Assembly: GCF_900114875.1 (NCBI RefSeq)
Contig: NZ_FPKW01000004.1
Coordinates: forward strand, 218,895-282,894
Length of the DNA stretch: 64,000 bases
Direction: 5' to 3'
From: Chryseobacterium limigenitum
GTDB lineage: Bacteria > Bacteroidota > Bacteroidia > Flavobacteriales > Weeksellaceae
Numbering within the stretch: position 1 is the stretch's first letter; each line of letters opens with the position of its first letter. The position numbers and the translations under genes were made by a program. The notes below the pieces were generated by a model. The model did no database searches. It was given only the letters and a program-made list of their open reading frames with translations, and was not told the DNA's origin. Positions 43,496 through 52,527 of this stretch are shown piece after piece.

Positions 43496-44831
43496 CACAT
43501 ATCCATTATATTATATACTCGTTGGATTGTTGAGTCTTGCACTTTGCCTGTTGGTTGGGCTTTTATCGGGTGTTCAATATGTTATCCCAGATTTTATTAA
43601 AGAAAATCTTCCATTCACCGTTCTAAGGCCTCTGCATACACTTTTTGCATTGTCATGGATTTTTATGGCTGCAATGGGCGGTATTTTTTGGTATATACAA
43701 AATGATAAAGTGAATCCTGTAATAATGAAATGGCAGTTTTGGATTTTCTTTATCACGGGAATATTGATTGTCATAAGCTATCTTTTTAAGAAGTTTGAAG
43801 GAAAAGAATATCTGGAGTTTCCGCATTGGTTCTACATTCCCATACTGTTGGGCTGGCTTTTATTTGGACTCTATTATTTCCGTGTGATGTGGCGAAATTT
43901 TTCTCAGTGGCCGGTCTATTATTGGATGTGGGGAACCGGAATTTTACTAATGATTTTTCATTTTACCGAGGCTCATCTTTGGATTTTACCCTATTTCAGA
44001 GAAAATTATATACAGAATTTAACAATGCAGTGGAAGTCGGGAGGCGCTTATGTAGGAGCCTGGAATATGTTGGTATACGGGTCATCCATGTATATAATGG
44101 AAAAAAGCAGCGAAAACGACTTTTACAGCCGTTCAAAAACCGCTTTTTTCTTTTTCTTTCTTGGGTTAATTAATGTAATGTTTAACTGGGCACATCATGT
44201 GTATGCTGTTCCTAATCCTGGCTGGATAAGATATGCAGCTTATCTTGTAAGTATGACAGAATGGATAATACTTTTACGAATCATATATCTTTGGAAGAAA
44301 AACCTGTCGAACGAGAAGAAAATTTTTTATTCATCCTCCTATTCTTTCATGATGCTTTCTGAGCTGTGGATTTTTATTAATCTTTTTCTTGCGATTCTTT
44401 TGTCGATACCGGCTTTAAATCTTTTCACCCATGGAACGCATATTACAGTTGCCCATTCTATGGGAACAATAATAGGAATAAATACAACAATTTTGCTTTC
44501 ATCAATATGCTTCATACTAGATAAGATCAAAGCAATATCAAACAATACCAAAAGATACATAGTAATAGGAACGAAGATTTTCAATTTGTCTTTTATCTGC
44601 TTTTTTATAACCTTATTGGTTATGGGAGTTGAACGCTTAAAATGGATTTATTTTTCAGAAAATATCCTGTTTAGTCAATTTTATGATGGCAATAAGCATT
44701 TACATATTTTATTTGGAATATTTGGATTGGGTTTATTGCTTGGTATGTACATAATAATTTATCAATTGATAAAGCTTATTATACATATTATTCTAAAAAA
44801 AGTAGCCCTAGATTATAATCTTTTAAATTGA
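43485..44831 (+). CDS. norB: Cytochrome c-dependent nitric oxide reductase subunit B
   Basis: A 448-residue, 12-helix haem-copper oxidase relative. Metal-ligand motifs are RPLHTLFALSW near residue 48, FTEAHLWILPYFRENY near 153, FNWAHHVYAVPNPGW near 225 (two histidines) and HGTHITVAHSMGTI near 315. These match cNOR-type enzymes that reduce NO to N2O with a NorC partner. The accessory norQ and norD genes often found with norCB are not nearby. Length is that of the family. It is distinct from the qNOR at 18456. Confidence 0.89.
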   Translation: MKNSTYPLYYILVGLLSLALCLLVGLLSGVQYVIPDFIKENLPFTVLRPLHTLFALSWIFMAAMGGIFWYIQNDKVNPVIMKWQFWIFFITGILIVISYLFKKFEGKEYLEFPHWFYIPILLGWLLFGLYYFRVMWRNFSQWPVYYWMWGTGILLMIFHFTEAHLWILPYFRENYIQNLTMQWKSGGAYVGAWNMLVYGSSMYIMEKSSENDFYSRSKTAFFFFFLGLINVMFNWAHHVYAVPNPGWIRYAAYLVSMTEWIILLRIIYLWKKNLSNEKKIFYSSSYSFMMLSELWIFINLFLAILLSIPALNLFTHGTHITVAHSMGTIIGINTTILLSSICFILDKIKAISNNTKRYIVIGTKIFNLSFICFFITLLVMGVERLKWIYFSENILFSQFYDGNKHLHILFGIFGLGLLLGMYIIIYQLIKLIIHIILKKVALDYNLLN

Positions 44832-44876
44832 TTTTAATAGCAGAGTAAAATTAAAATCTTAAAATAAATTTCGATT

Positions 44877-44902
44877 AATAAAATAGTAAAATACCTTAAT
44901 AT
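44877..44902. promoter_or_regulatory. Palindromic operator upstream of nrdD
   Basis: Half-sites AATAAAATAGT and TACCTTAATAT with a 4-bp spacer; the left half equals that of the nirK and rrf2 sites at 9 or more of 11 positions. It lies 19 bases before the nrdD start. The right half is weaker. Confidence 0.5.
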
Positions 44903-44920
44903 ATTATTTAAATTTTAATT

Positions 44921-46714
44921 ATGAAAAATAAATTCACCCGATTAACAGATGAACAGTTAGAAGTAAAATGTAACTTTATAGAAAACTACTTATTATCTTC
45001 AAATGCTGCGAGCGGAGCCTTATTCGATTCAAATGCCAATGTTTCCAATAAAAATATTGCAACTATGGAAGCGGAACTGAATAAGGATATTAATATTCAA
45101 GTTAACAGAAAACTTATTTCAAATAAAATTAAAGACCTTTTTGGTGATAATCTGGCAGTTGAATACATCAGACAATTGAATGATCATGAGATTTATGTAC
45201 ACGATGAAACCAGCTTAAAACCATATTGCGTGAGTGTTTCTATGTATCCATTACTTCTGGATGGATTAACAAAACTGGGAGGAGAATCTAAAGCCCCTAA
45301 GCATTTAGCTAGTTTTTGCGGTTCTTTTGTTAATTTCTTATTTTCAGTATCATCACAATTTGCCGGTGCTGTTGCTACCGTAGAATTTTTGTTGTACTTC
45401 GATTATTTTGCTAGAAAAGATTTTGGCGATGATTATATTATAGAGCATCAACAAGTTATTGAAAGTGAATTACAGCACGTTGTATATGCAATTAATCAAC
45501 CAGCGGCAGCTAGGGGATATCAGTCGGTTTTTTGGAATATTTCTTTATATGATAGCTCATATTTTGAATCTATGTTTGGAACATTTGTTTTCCCCGATGG
45601 AAGCAAACCAAATTATTCTTCATTAGATAATTTGCAGCAATTTTTTATGCAATGGTTCAACAAAGAACGTTCAAAAGCCATTTTAACTTTCCCAGTGATT
45701 ACCGTTGCAATGCTTACAAAGAATAAGAAAGTAGATGATGATTCTTTTGCCAATTTCTGCTCCAAAGAATTAAGCGAGGGCAATTCATTTTTTATCTATC
45801 AATCGGATAATGCAGATTCATTAGCGAGTTGCTGTAGATTGAGAAACGAAATTTCTGACCATACATTCAGTTATTCTTTGGGTGCGGGTGGTGTTTCTAC
45901 AGGAAGTATCAATGTAATTACAATTAATATGAATCGGTTGGTTCAGAAAGGAATTTCTCTTGAAAATGTGATTGATAAAGTACATAAATATCAGGTGGCT
46001 TTCCGAAGTATTGTACAGGATTATAAAGATGCAGGAATGCTTCCTGTTTATGATGCAGGATTTATATCATTAGATAAACAATTTTTAACCATTGGTATTA
46101 ATGGAATGGTTGAGGCCGCGGAGTTTCTGAGAATTGAAATCTCTAATAATGACAATTATAAAAAATTCGTCAATGAAAATCTTAAATTGATATACCATAA
46201 AAATAAAAAAGCAAAAGAAATTTATGGTTTTATGTTTAACACAGAATTTGTTCCGGCAGAAAATCTTGGTGTAAAAAATGCAAAATGGGATAAAAATGAT
46301 TGGTTATATGTACCAAGAGACTGCTACAACTCTTATTTTTATATAGTTGAAGACAAAAGTCAAAATCTGATAGATAAGTTTTTCCTTCATGGCAAAGACT
46401 ATATTCAATATCTTGATGGCGGCTCTGCATATCATTGTAATTTAGAAGAATATCCGAGCCAGGAAGGATTCAGAAAATTATTAGATGTTGCGGCTCATAC
46501 AGGCTGTAATTATTTCTGTTTTAATATTAAAGTTACAGTTTGTAACGTATGTGGTTTTGTTAATAAGCAAACCGTACATTATTGTACAGATTGTAACTCA
46601 TCTGATATCGATCATGCTACTCGAGTGATTGGCTATTTAAAGAAAATTACAAACTTTTCAAAAGACCGTCAAAAAGAAGAGAAAATAAGATATTACGGTA
46701 ATGTTGAAGTATGA
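44921..46714 (+). CDS. nrdD: Anaerobic ribonucleoside-triphosphate reductase
   Basis: A 597-residue glycyl radical enzyme that makes deoxynucleotides without oxygen. Visible are EIYVHDETSLKPYC, the SLASCCRLRNE active-site cysteines near residue 308, the C-terminal zinc site CNVCGF...HYCTDC near residues 543-560, and the glycyl radical motif RVIGYL near residue 571. The ATP-cone is absent, as in short forms. It overlaps its activase gene by 14 bases and carries the local palindrome upstream. It would allow DNA synthesis during denitrifying growth. Confidence 0.94.
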   Translation: MKNKFTRLTDEQLEVKCNFIENYLLSSNAASGALFDSNANVSNKNIATMEAELNKDINIQVNRKLISNKIKDLFGDNLAVEYIRQLNDHEIYVHDETSLKPYCVSVSMYPLLLDGLTKLGGESKAPKHLASFCGSFVNFLFSVSSQFAGAVATVEFLLYFDYFARKDFGDDYIIEHQQVIESELQHVVYAINQPAAARGYQSVFWNISLYDSSYFESMFGTFVFPDGSKPNYSSLDNLQQFFMQWFNKERSKAILTFPVITVAMLTKNKKVDDDSFANFCSKELSEGNSFFIYQSDNADSLASCCRLRNEISDHTFSYSLGAGGVSTGSINVITINMNRLVQKGISLENVIDKVHKYQVAFRSIVQDYKDAGMLPVYDAGFISLDKQFLTIGINGMVEAAEFLRIEISNNDNYKKFVNENLKLIYHKNKKAKEIYGFMFNTEFVPAENLGVKNAKWDKNDWLYVPRDCYNSYFYIVEDKSQNLIDKFFLHGKDYIQYLDGGSAYHCNLEEYPSQEGFRKLLDVAAHTGCNYFCFNIKVTVCNVCGFVNKQTVHYCTDCNSSDIDHATRVIGYLKKITNFSKDRQKEEKIRYYGNVEV

Positions 46715-47165
46715 TTCTTACGATATCGTATTACAGGAAATTCCTAATGAAATTTCACTTTGTTTTACCATCACAGGTTGCCAGTTAGCTTGTGATGGCT
46801 GTCATTCGGAGCATCTTTGGAATCCACAAAACGGAACAGATCTTACTCCAGACCTCTTTCATAGTCTGCTTGTAAAGTATCAGAAAGTAATAACGTGCAT
46901 CCTTTTTATGGGAGGAGAGTGGCATGACCAAAAGTTACTTGAATTAATCTCAATAGCCAAGCAGCAAGAATTAAAGGTTGCATTATATACAGGACTTAAT
47001 GAAAAACAAATCCGAAGAAAATATTTTGAATTATTGCAAAATTTAGATTTTATAAAAACCGGAAAATGGATACCCAGCCTGGGAGGATTAAATAAATTTA
47101 ATACCAATCAAGAATTGAAAAATTTAAAATCCGGAGAAATTTTAAATAAGTATTTTATCAGGTAA
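46701..47165 (+). CDS. nrdG: Anaerobic ribonucleotide reductase activating enzyme
   Basis: A 154-residue radical SAM activase. The cluster motif CQLACDGC (C-x3-C-x2-C) is near residue 27 and is followed by HSEHLWNPQNG; FMGGEW near residue 73 replaces the usual GGEP. It generates the glycyl radical on NrdD. The frame starts inside the end of nrdD, which indicates coupled translation. Confidence 0.93.
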   Translation: MLKYDSYDIVLQEIPNEISLCFTITGCQLACDGCHSEHLWNPQNGTDLTPDLFHSLLVKYQKVITCILFMGGEWHDQKLLELISIAKQQELKVALYTGLNEKQIRRKYFELLQNLDFIKTGKWIPSLGGLNKFNTNQELKNLKSGEILNKYFIR

Positions 47166-47207
47166 TAAATCTTTGTAACAGCTAAAAGGTAAGTTTTGAC
47201 AACAATC

Positions 47208-47239
47208 TTTGCAAGTAAATAGGTATTGGTTTACATTTG
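47208..47239 (+). promoter_or_regulatory. Promoter of the Crp/Fnr regulator gene
   Basis: TTTG at 47208-47211 and TACATTTG at 47232-47239 are 20 bases apart and fit the -33/-7 consensus. Transcription should start near 47246, which rules out the in-frame ATG at 47226 and supports the start at 47262. Confidence 0.65.
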
Positions 47240-47261
47240 TATCACAGCCTTTATTTTAATT

Positions 47262-47948
47262 ATGAAAAAAAAATTAGGAGAGTGTGATCACAGTTGTTTT
47301 ATGTGTAAAAATATATTAAAAGAATGGTGGGAAGCAATCGATATAAAAGGAAATAGTATCAACGTAAAAAAAGGACAGAAATTTATCAATGAAGGTAGTG
47401 AAATGCCTGGTGTGTTTTTTATACAAAAAGGATTTGTAAAAGTACATAAACATTGGGGCGATAGGGAAATGATTGTAAGGTTTACCAAGGAAGGAGAAAT
47501 TGTGGGACACCGTGCAATTTCCTCTGAAAATTTATTATCTCCTATTTCGGCAACAGCAATGCAGGATTCTGTATTGTGTTTCATAGAGCTTAATTTTTTT
47601 AAGACTTTACTTAAAACCAATTCAACTTTTGCATATGAGCTTATGATGTTTTATGCAAATGAGTTGCTATGGTCTGAACAAAAAATGGGCAGCCTAGTGC
47701 ATCTTTCAGTAAAGGAGCGCTTCTTAGTTAATCTTATTTACCTTATCAATTATTTTGGATTGGATGAAGAAAATATTTTGAAGATTGAACTAACAAAGAC
47801 TGATTTAGCCGCCTATATAGGTAGTACTTACGAAACAGTTTATAGAACAATTTCAGAATTGGAGAATGATAAAATCATATCATTCCGTAATAAAATAGTT
47901 AAGATTATTAATCTTGAAAAATTAAAATTACATATCGCGAATACCTAA
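47262..47948 (+). CDS. Crp/Fnr-family regulator with FNR-like cysteines
   Basis: A 228-residue regulator: cyclic-nucleotide-like beta-roll at about residues 30-120, a long dimer helix, and a C-terminal helix-turn-helix with LTKTDLAAYIGSTYETVYRTISELE near 178-202. Three cysteines cluster at the N-terminus (C8, C12, C15) and a fourth is at C106 in VLCFIEL. FNR uses three N-terminal cysteines and one in the same later strand to hold an oxygen-sensitive 4Fe-4S cluster, though with other spacing. With nrdDG and norCB next to it, an oxygen or NO sensor is likely. I infer the cluster from the cysteine pattern only. Confidence 0.85.
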   Translation: MKKKLGECDHSCFMCKNILKEWWEAIDIKGNSINVKKGQKFINEGSEMPGVFFIQKGFVKVHKHWGDREMIVRFTKEGEIVGHRAISSENLLSPISATAMQDSVLCFIELNFFKTLLKTNSTFAYELMMFYANELLWSEQKMGSLVHLSVKERFLVNLIYLINYFGLDEENILKIELTKTDLAAYIGSTYETVYRTISELENDKIISFRNKIVKIINLEKLKLHIANT

Positions 47949-48018
47949 ATGAAAATAATAATTAAAGTGTATTAAATAGTATGTTTTTTCAAATCATTTT
48001 AAGATTCCATAGCTGTGA

Positions 48019-48070
48019 AAGTTTATCCAAATCTTCCAGAAAAGTGTTCGAAAATTGAACCTCTGGGGTC
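48019..48070 (+). repeat. 52-bp direct repeat, copy 1
   Basis: About 43 of 52 positions match the copy at 48792-48843. The shared core includes AAAAGTGTTC and TGAACCTCTGG, within which GTTC and GAAC can pair. The two copies bracket the DUF3817 gene at 770-base spacing. Confidence 0.6.
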
Positions 48071-48091
48071 GCAAGGCGGAAAAGACTTTTA

Positions 48092-48388
48092 CTATAATTT
48101 TCCTTTTATTGAATATTCTTTTTCGAGTCTTTTATCGATCAGAAAAAGAATAAAAGGGAGAACAGATGCTGTAAGGTAGATGATTATTCTAATCAAGCTC
48201 CATCGATATTTCGAAGATGCTAATATAAGATATACAAAGAATACCAGAAATAAAATTCCATGAATCCATCCAAAATATTTGACAGCACTTGGAATATTGA
48301 AAAAATATTTTAAAGGCATTGCAATTAGGAGCAGAATTAAATAAGAAATACCTTCTATCACAGCTGTTTTTCTATACAGATTGATCAT
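48092..48388 (-). CDS. DUF3817-family small membrane protein
   Basis: A 98-residue protein with three hydrophobic helices. The pattern RKTAVIEGISYLILLLIAMPLKYFF, then WIHGILFLVFFVYL and a basic end, is that of DUF3817 proteins. It is monocistronic. The family has no settled function. The gene lies between two copies of a direct repeat. Confidence 0.8.
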   Translation of the reverse strand: MINLYRKTAVIEGISYLILLLIAMPLKYFFNIPSAVKYFGWIHGILFLVFFVYLILASSKYRWSLIRIIIYLTASVLPFILFLIDKRLEKEYSIKGKL

Positions 48389-48791
48389 ATTAATTATTTA
48401 GGTTTTCGTCGATTAAGAATGTTCTTACAATATTAATTGATTTCAATCGAATAACCAAAAGACCAAATTTATTACCTAGGCGGAATTTTAAGTCGTTAAT
48501 AAAAATCATTAAACAATACTTGAATATAACGTAAATATTTCAAAAAGATATTAGCACAAATATCGTCCTATATAAATATTTAATAAAAAAACTGGAAAAA
48601 ACTCAAATTTTTGTTTGCTGGTTTTCCATATTTTATTAATTTTGAGATAGTTATTATTGGTTTGAGACGTTTTGTCCCTTATTTGTCCCCCAGCCTAATT
48701 TTGATACCGTGAATAGGGAAATCTTAAGTTTTGTTTAGGATCTAAAATTTTTTTTTAATAATGTCATAATCTTTAATATCATAAGTTCTTT

Positions 48792-48843
48792 AAGTTCATT
48801 CAAATCTTATACAAAAGTGTTCATAAACTGAACCTCTGGAGTC
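48792..48843 (+). repeat. 52-bp direct repeat, copy 2
   Basis: Second copy of the repeat at 48019-48070, same orientation. In this copy GTTCA and TGAAC form an exact 5-bp inverted repeat. It lies in a gene-free, AT-rich stretch. Confidence 0.6.
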
Positions 48844-48970
48844 TAGATTGTTATCAAAAACTTAATAACATATTAATTCTAAGTTTATTACTTGTTAGTT
48901 ATAATAGATTTTAATTCATATAGTGGTTTTTAATCTAATTAATACTATTTAGACTGTCCGAATACATATT

Positions 48971-49160
48971 TCAGCCAATATATTTAACAAGATTTACAAT
49001 AAAATCCTGTAAAGTTTTACAGTCAGTTCCCATAAAAAGTTTGTGAAATTGAAATGGTGCGTAGTAGCCAATAACAGCAAGCTTTTCTGACGAGAGGTCA
49101 GAATGAAGGTTTTGATTTGTGTAATCGATAACTTTTTTGTTCCTTCTGCTGTGTTCAGTA
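48971..49160 (-). pseudogene. AraC-family regulator fragment
   Basis: On the minus strand a frame from about 49160 to the stop at 48971 reads like the N-terminal half of an AraC DNA-binding domain: NTEHSRRNKKVIDYTNQNL, then SSEKLAVIGYYAPFQFHKLF and TLQDFIVNLVK. A stop ends it after about 60 residues, and the presumed start codon is one base out of frame. The rest of the regulator is missing. It is a remnant of a lost gene. Confidence 0.6.
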
Positions 49161-49661
49161 TTGCATTAATAGAATTTTTGATAAAAACAAGATAACTTTA
49201 TTCGCCGACTTTTTGATCATTTCTTAATCACCAAAGCTTTGACACCGTTTAGCTTTCGTAACATCAACCTACCATAAGCAAATTTCAAAGTTCTTGTTTG
49301 TATATGAGGCTATCCGATTTTCTAAAGCAAATATATTCCGTTGTCACTGCGGTAAAAAAATATTTTTGGGTATCCGGGATCGGAGATCCTAAAACCTCCG
49401 CAAAAAGATTTCAAGCTTTATCAATGTTCTTTCTAATTGTTTTTACGGAATTGATTGCAGTTTTCCTTGTGCCTGCCTGAATGGTAATCTGCATAGAAAA
49501 GTCAGAAACCTCACAAGATGCAAATGCATTTCGTTGAAATTTTAATCCATATTAATTTCTTCGTAATATCATCTTATCAGGTGTACGATCTTATAAAGAA
49601 TGCTTTCATTATACAATCAATGATTCATATAGAAACATTTTTATTTTAACATTATTTAACC
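49161..49661. other. Gene-poor stretch before the SusC gene
   Basis: About 500 AT-rich bases. The only open frame of note is 49298-49480 on the + strand (60 residues with a hydrophobic end); it has no family resemblance that I recognise. Together with 48400-48970 it appears to be decayed sequence. No RNA gene is seen. Confidence 0.5.
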
Positions 49662-49669
49662 TATTTTTG
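49662..49669 (+). promoter_or_regulatory. -7 promoter element of the SusC-SusD operon
   Basis: TATTTTTG fits TAnnTTTG and is 57 bases before the SusC start. The -33 region is T-rich without an exact TTTG. Confidence 0.5.
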
Positions 49670-49726
49670 CTGCTAAATTTATTAATTCTAAATAAAGAAG
49701 ACCCTACGGTTTCTTAAGTCTTTCAA

Positions 49727-52513
49727 ATGAAGAAATATGTTGCAAGTGCTTTGGTGGTATGTTCAATTTCATATGTAGATGCACAAAAAATAGCGGTAAA
49801 AAAGGATTCCGTCAAAACAGAAAATATAGAAGAAGTTGTTCTTACTTCATCATACGGAACTCAAAAGCTCAAAGAGGAAGTTGTGGGTTCAATCGTAACA
49901 CTTACATCAAATGATATAGTTACCGCTCAGCCCTATGAAAGCTTAGACAAAATGATTGCCGGGCTTGCATCAGGAGTGCAGATAGGAAACAATAGCGAAT
50001 TGGCAAAGCCTGTAAATATTAATATAAGAGGACTTGGATCATTGGTACCCCTTAACGGTTTTTTAGGAACATCCACACAACCACTTATTATTGTCGACGG
50101 GATTATAATAAGAGAAGACCAGCCATTTGACGAAGCTTTTTTTGATGGAGGAAGCAGTGCTGAAATGAACATAAATCCTTTGGCAAGATTCAATCCCGAT
50201 AATATTGAGACTATAAATATTCTGAAAGACGCGGCGGCAGTTTCACTTTACGGTGCAGAAGCTGCTAACGGGGTAATATTAATTACTACAAAAAAAGGAA
50301 AAAGAGGAAAACCCTCTTATTCGATTTCCAGCCAGTACGGAGTTTCACAAAGCATTAATAAAGTGAAATATTTAAATGGACAGCAATATGCTCAACTTTT
50401 TAACGATTACAATAAAAATAACTCAGCAAGTGGAACAGGAAATTATCCATGGAATGGTACTGATGTCAATTGGTTTGATGTAATGAACAGCAATGGTGAT
50501 TTTTTCAGAACCAACTTTTCGGTAAGTGGAGGGATGAAACATTTTAACTACCGAGTTGGTATAGATTACTCTAAAAATAATGAAGCTAAAATCATTAATT
50601 CACTTGAGAAAAAAGGCATTGATGCTACATTGGGTCTTGATTACGGAAAACTGAAAGTCAATTTATATGCAGCATTCAACAACTTATACAAGTTTCAGCC
50701 CAATACGTATTTCAATTTCATTTTAGCACCTGATAGACCTGTTTATGATGCAAGTGGTAATTTTTCTCTTTCAGGAAATGCTGGTATTCCTAATCCTTTG
50801 GCAGCAGCTTACCAAAACATAAGTGATGTCGATAACAATTCTTTACTTTCAAGCCTGAATGTAAATTATGAATTATTTAAAAATTTTAAGATCAACACGT
50901 TATTTGGTGTTGATATATCAGATAAAACAAACAGAGACTGGAAATCGGGATTAAACCAAAGTGGAATAGCAAATAAGGTCAATGGTAGAAGCCGTGTATC
51001 GCTCTCAGATGCTTCAAAATGGAATTTGAGTACCAACTTATCTTATGAACGAAACTTTGCCGAAAAGCACCATATTGACGTAATTGCAGGAGCTGAAATA
51101 AGGCAGGATCAGGATTTTAAAGAAGTGCATAACGGGACAAATTTTGTAGTATTTGATACCTATCAAGATCCTTCATTGGCTTTAAATACTTTGACATACA
51201 GAAGCTTGACACAGAAGAATAGTGGCAGAAGCTTTTTTGGACAGCTCAATTACGATTACAAGAAAAAATATTTTTTCTCAGGAAGCTTGAGAAGAGATGA
51301 AAGCTCCACATTCGGTCCTGATACCAACGCCTCTTTTAACGGAGGATTGGGTACATCATGGGTAATTACCAACGAAAACTTTATGAGTAGGCAATCTGTT
51401 ATCAGTTTTCTAAGAATACGTACATCTTATGGAATGACAGGGAATTCTCGAATTGGCAGCTATCGTTCTTCAGGGTTGTACAATATTTATCAAAATGGAT
51501 TCGATTACGATTTTCCGTATTCATATCCTGATTCTTCTTCTCCGCCCAACCGACTTCTTTCGTGGGAGAAAAATGAGAAATGGAACATTGGTCTGGATTT
51601 CAGTTTGTTTAACAAAGTTGATTTCACTGTAGAAGCTTTTAGAAATAATCTTTCAGACATGGTTGTATCTCGTGACATTCCACTGGAAAGTGGATATTCA
51701 TCGGCAGAGATCAACGGTGGTGCAATGTATAATCAGGGAATAGAGTTTTCGATGAGGGCGAAGTGGATTAATAAATCTAATTTCAGATGGAATAGCAATT
51801 TTAATATTTCTTCTGTTCAAAATAAAGTGACAGACCTTATTGGTCTTGGAGATGATTACTCGGTGGCGGCACTCGCAAGAGCGCAAAAAATAGGGTCATC
51901 TACTTCAGCGATTTGGGGCTATCAATGGTTAGGTGTAAACCCCTCCAATGGACAAGATATGTATTTGGTCAACGGAGAGGCGAAGGATGCCAATCAATTT
52001 ACTCCGAAGGCATCAGATTATTCAATTATTGGTAATTCTCAGCCTGATTTGATTGGAGGTTTTAGCAACTCTTTCAATTACAAAAAATTTAGTTTATCAT
52101 TTTTAATCAATTTTGAAATCGGTGGTGATGTGCTGACTCAGGGTGAACTGATTGATAAATACAGTATACTTTTTAATCGGAATATGAGTGTAAATGCTTT
52201 GGACTATTGGCAGAACCCTGGTGATATTGTAAGCAACAGAAAGCCGACAAATAAAGCTGTAATTGCCAACAGTACGAAATATATTTATGATAATACCCAT
52301 GTCAAACTTCAGAATATCAATTTCAGTTATCAGCTACCATTAGATCATATCAAAAACAGTTTTATTAAAAACGCAAGCATCTTTTTAGACTGTACAAATG
52401 TTTTGTATTGGTATAAGCAAAAGTCTCCTGCAGACAAAAACGGCATCAGGGAATTCAGGTATCTTTATCCAGAGATGAGAACTTTCAGTTTTGGTTTTAA
52501 AGCTAATTTTTAA
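49727..52513 (+). CDS. SusC/RagA-type TonB-linked outer-membrane transporter
   Basis: A 928-residue receptor with a signal peptide (to about residue 19), a short linker with no carboxypeptidase-like domain, a plug containing VVGSIVTLTSNDI and the ILKDAAAVSLYGAEAANGVILITTKKG motif near 165-190, and a large barrel ending in FSFGFKANF. A SusD partner follows 14 bases later. The substrate, glycan or peptide, cannot be read from the sequence because no degrading enzyme is linked. A T9SS protein and a di-haem peroxidase follow. Confidence 0.9.
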   Translation: MKKYVASALVVCSISYVDAQKIAVKKDSVKTENIEEVVLTSSYGTQKLKEEVVGSIVTLTSNDIVTAQPYESLDKMIAGLASGVQIGNNSELAKPVNINIRGLGSLVPLNGFLGTSTQPLIIVDGIIIREDQPFDEAFFDGGSSAEMNINPLARFNPDNIETINILKDAAAVSLYGAEAANGVILITTKKGKRGKPSYSISSQYGVSQSINKVKYLNGQQYAQLFNDYNKNNSASGTGNYPWNGTDVNWFDVMNSNGDFFRTNFSVSGGMKHFNYRVGIDYSKNNEAKIINSLEKKGIDATLGLDYGKLKVNLYAAFNNLYKFQPNTYFNFILAPDRPVYDASGNFSLSGNAGIPNPLAAAYQNISDVDNNSLLSSLNVNYELFKNFKINTLFGVDISDKTNRDWKSGLNQSGIANKVNGRSRVSLSDASKWNLSTNLSYERNFAEKHHIDVIAGAEIRQDQDFKEVHNGTNFVVFDTYQDPSLALNTLTYRSLTQKNSGRSFFGQLNYDYKKKYFFSGSLRRDESSTFGPDTNASFNGGLGTSWVITNENFMSRQSVISFLRIRTSYGMTGNSRIGSYRSSGLYNIYQNGFDYDFPYSYPDSSSPPNRLLSWEKNEKWNIGLDFSLFNKVDFTVEAFRNNLSDMVVSRDIPLESGYSSAEINGGAMYNQGIEFSMRAKWINKSNFRWNSNFNISSVQNKVTDLIGLGDDYSVAALARAQKIGSSTSAIWGYQWLGVNPSNGQDMYLVNGEAKDANQFTPKASDYSIIGNSQPDLIGGFSNSFNYKKFSLSFLINFEIGGDVLTQGELIDKYSILFNRNMSVNALDYWQNPGDIVSNRKPTNKAVIANSTKYIYDNTHVKLQNINFSYQLPLDHIKNSFIKNASIFLDCTNVLYWYKQKSPADKNGIREFRYLYPEMRTFSFGFKANF

Positions 52514-52527
52514 ATTATCCGAGTATT

